This document shows, piece by piece, positions 50,681 through 51,116 of a DNA stretch of 51,116 bases. The position numbers and the translations under genes are program-made. Source of the DNA: an uncultured Lachnospiraceae bacterium (GTDB lineage Bacteria; Bacillota; Clostridia; Lachnospirales; Lachnospiraceae); assembly GCA_910579645.1 (NCBI GenBank), contig CAJTVK010000011.1:1-51116 (forward strand). The letters are read 5' to 3'. Position 1 is the first letter of the stretch. The number at the start of each line of letters is the position of its first letter. The notes under the pieces are model-generated. The model did not search any database. It was given only the letters and a program-made list of their open reading frames with translations, and was not told the DNA's origin.

Positions 50681-51116
50681 TTATCTATTTTCCATAATCA
50701 ATTCTTTGCACTTCCATTCCTCACCCAGAACACAATATGTTTCTGCCGTATCAAGAACAGTATCGCTAAAACCGACTGCTTTATAACAATAATAAGCCGG
50801 AAGATTATTCTCAAAAACGCCCAATGATGCTTTTTTTGCTCCATATATTTCAAATACAAATTTTAGACCCAGCTGGAGCATAGCTTTTCCATAGCCTTTT
50901 CCTCTCTTGTGAGGATTTACAATAACAAATCCAAAACGTAGTTCCTCCAATGATTCATCAGGGTTTCTTAGCGTAAAGAAACCAACGATTCCTGTTTCAT
51001 CAAATGCAGTAAACGGCATTAGAGATTCAACAAAACAAAATTCCTTTTGTGTTATCGGATAGTTACCGAGTATGCCTGCTGTCCATTGATAAAATGCTTT
51101 TTCATTTTGACACCAC
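50681..51116 (-). CDS. GNAT-family N-acetyltransferase, 5' end beyond the window
   Basis: The frame is open through the right edge: before ATG 51019 it continues to WCQNEKAFYQWTAGILGNYP at the window boundary, so the ATG is internal and the gene is cut off at its 5' end. About 144 residues are seen. GNAT motifs are present: FVIVNPHKRGKGYGKAMLQ (acetyl-CoA loop, RGKGYGKA) and the C-terminal ENNLPAYYCYKAVGF. It probably acetylates a small amine or protein; the FYQWTAG...YP start is typical of a common Firmicutes subfamily. Confidence 0.85.
   Translation of the reverse strand, partial: WCQNEKAFYQWTAGILGNYPITQKEFCFVESLMPFTAFDETGIVGFFTLRNPDESLEELRFGFVIVNPHKRGKGYGKAMLQLGLKFVFEIYGAKKASLGVFENNLPAYYCYKAVGFSDTVLDTAETYCVLGEEWKCKELIMENR

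Overview
The window looks like chromosomal DNA of a Gram-positive, spore-forming-lineage Clostridia, most likely a Lachnospiraceae member. Support comes from the SCIFF peptide with its radical-SAM maturase next to a fused SecDF (a Clostridia signature), a MurE with the meso-diaminopimelate-type DNPR motif, PASTA kinase/PP2C and ClpC genes, strong AGGAGG-type ribosome binding sites, GTG/TTG starts and sigma-A promoters. By eye the base composition is near 50% GC. Almost every gene is on the minus strand; only the MATE transporter is clearly on plus. I saw no rRNA, tRNA, CRISPR array, transposase or phage gene.

Region 1 (about 1-17 kb, read right to left) is the conserved Firmicutes cluster murE-priA-def-fmt-yugP-rsmB-rlmN-prpC-prkC-rsgA: cell-wall precursor synthesis, replication restart, formyl-Met handling, rRNA methylation, the Ser/Thr kinase/phosphatase pair and ribosome assembly. 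It is interrupted between yugP and rsmB by a lower-GC gene for a two-module jacalin-like lectin with an unrecognised C-terminal domain. GC-rich palindromic repeats lie on both sides of that gene. Three different tandem arrays (two of 16 bp, one of 36-37 bp) fill other gaps of the same cluster. Beyond rsgA lie a small helical protein with its own strong promoter and a secreted EndA/NucA-like nuclease.

Region 2 (17-29 kb) is accessory: a PfkB sugar-phosphate kinase with a near-consensus promoter, a beta-propeller-like lipoprotein, an AraC regulator divergent from a MATE exporter, an ABC-2 exporter whose ATPase gene carries a frameshift, the adjacent two-component system, a second lipoprotein and a SAM methyltransferase.

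Region 3 (29-44 kb) returns to housekeeping: recJ, then scfA-scfB-secDF (peptide, maturase, secretion) with three stacked hairpins between scfA and scfB, then gntR-clpC (a GntR regulator where CtsR-McsAB sits in other Firmicutes), an SH3-domain envelope protein, a zinc-ribbon/HTH protein and the overlapping purE-purM-purN-purD operon.

Region 4 (44-51 kb) holds a TIGR04086 membrane protein, a lipoprotein and a CNNM/CorC-type protein with excellent promoters, an iron-dependent alcohol dehydrogenase, a small immunity-like protein with an overlapping 44-codon ORF, a metallophosphoesterase and a GNAT acetyltransferase that runs off the right edge.
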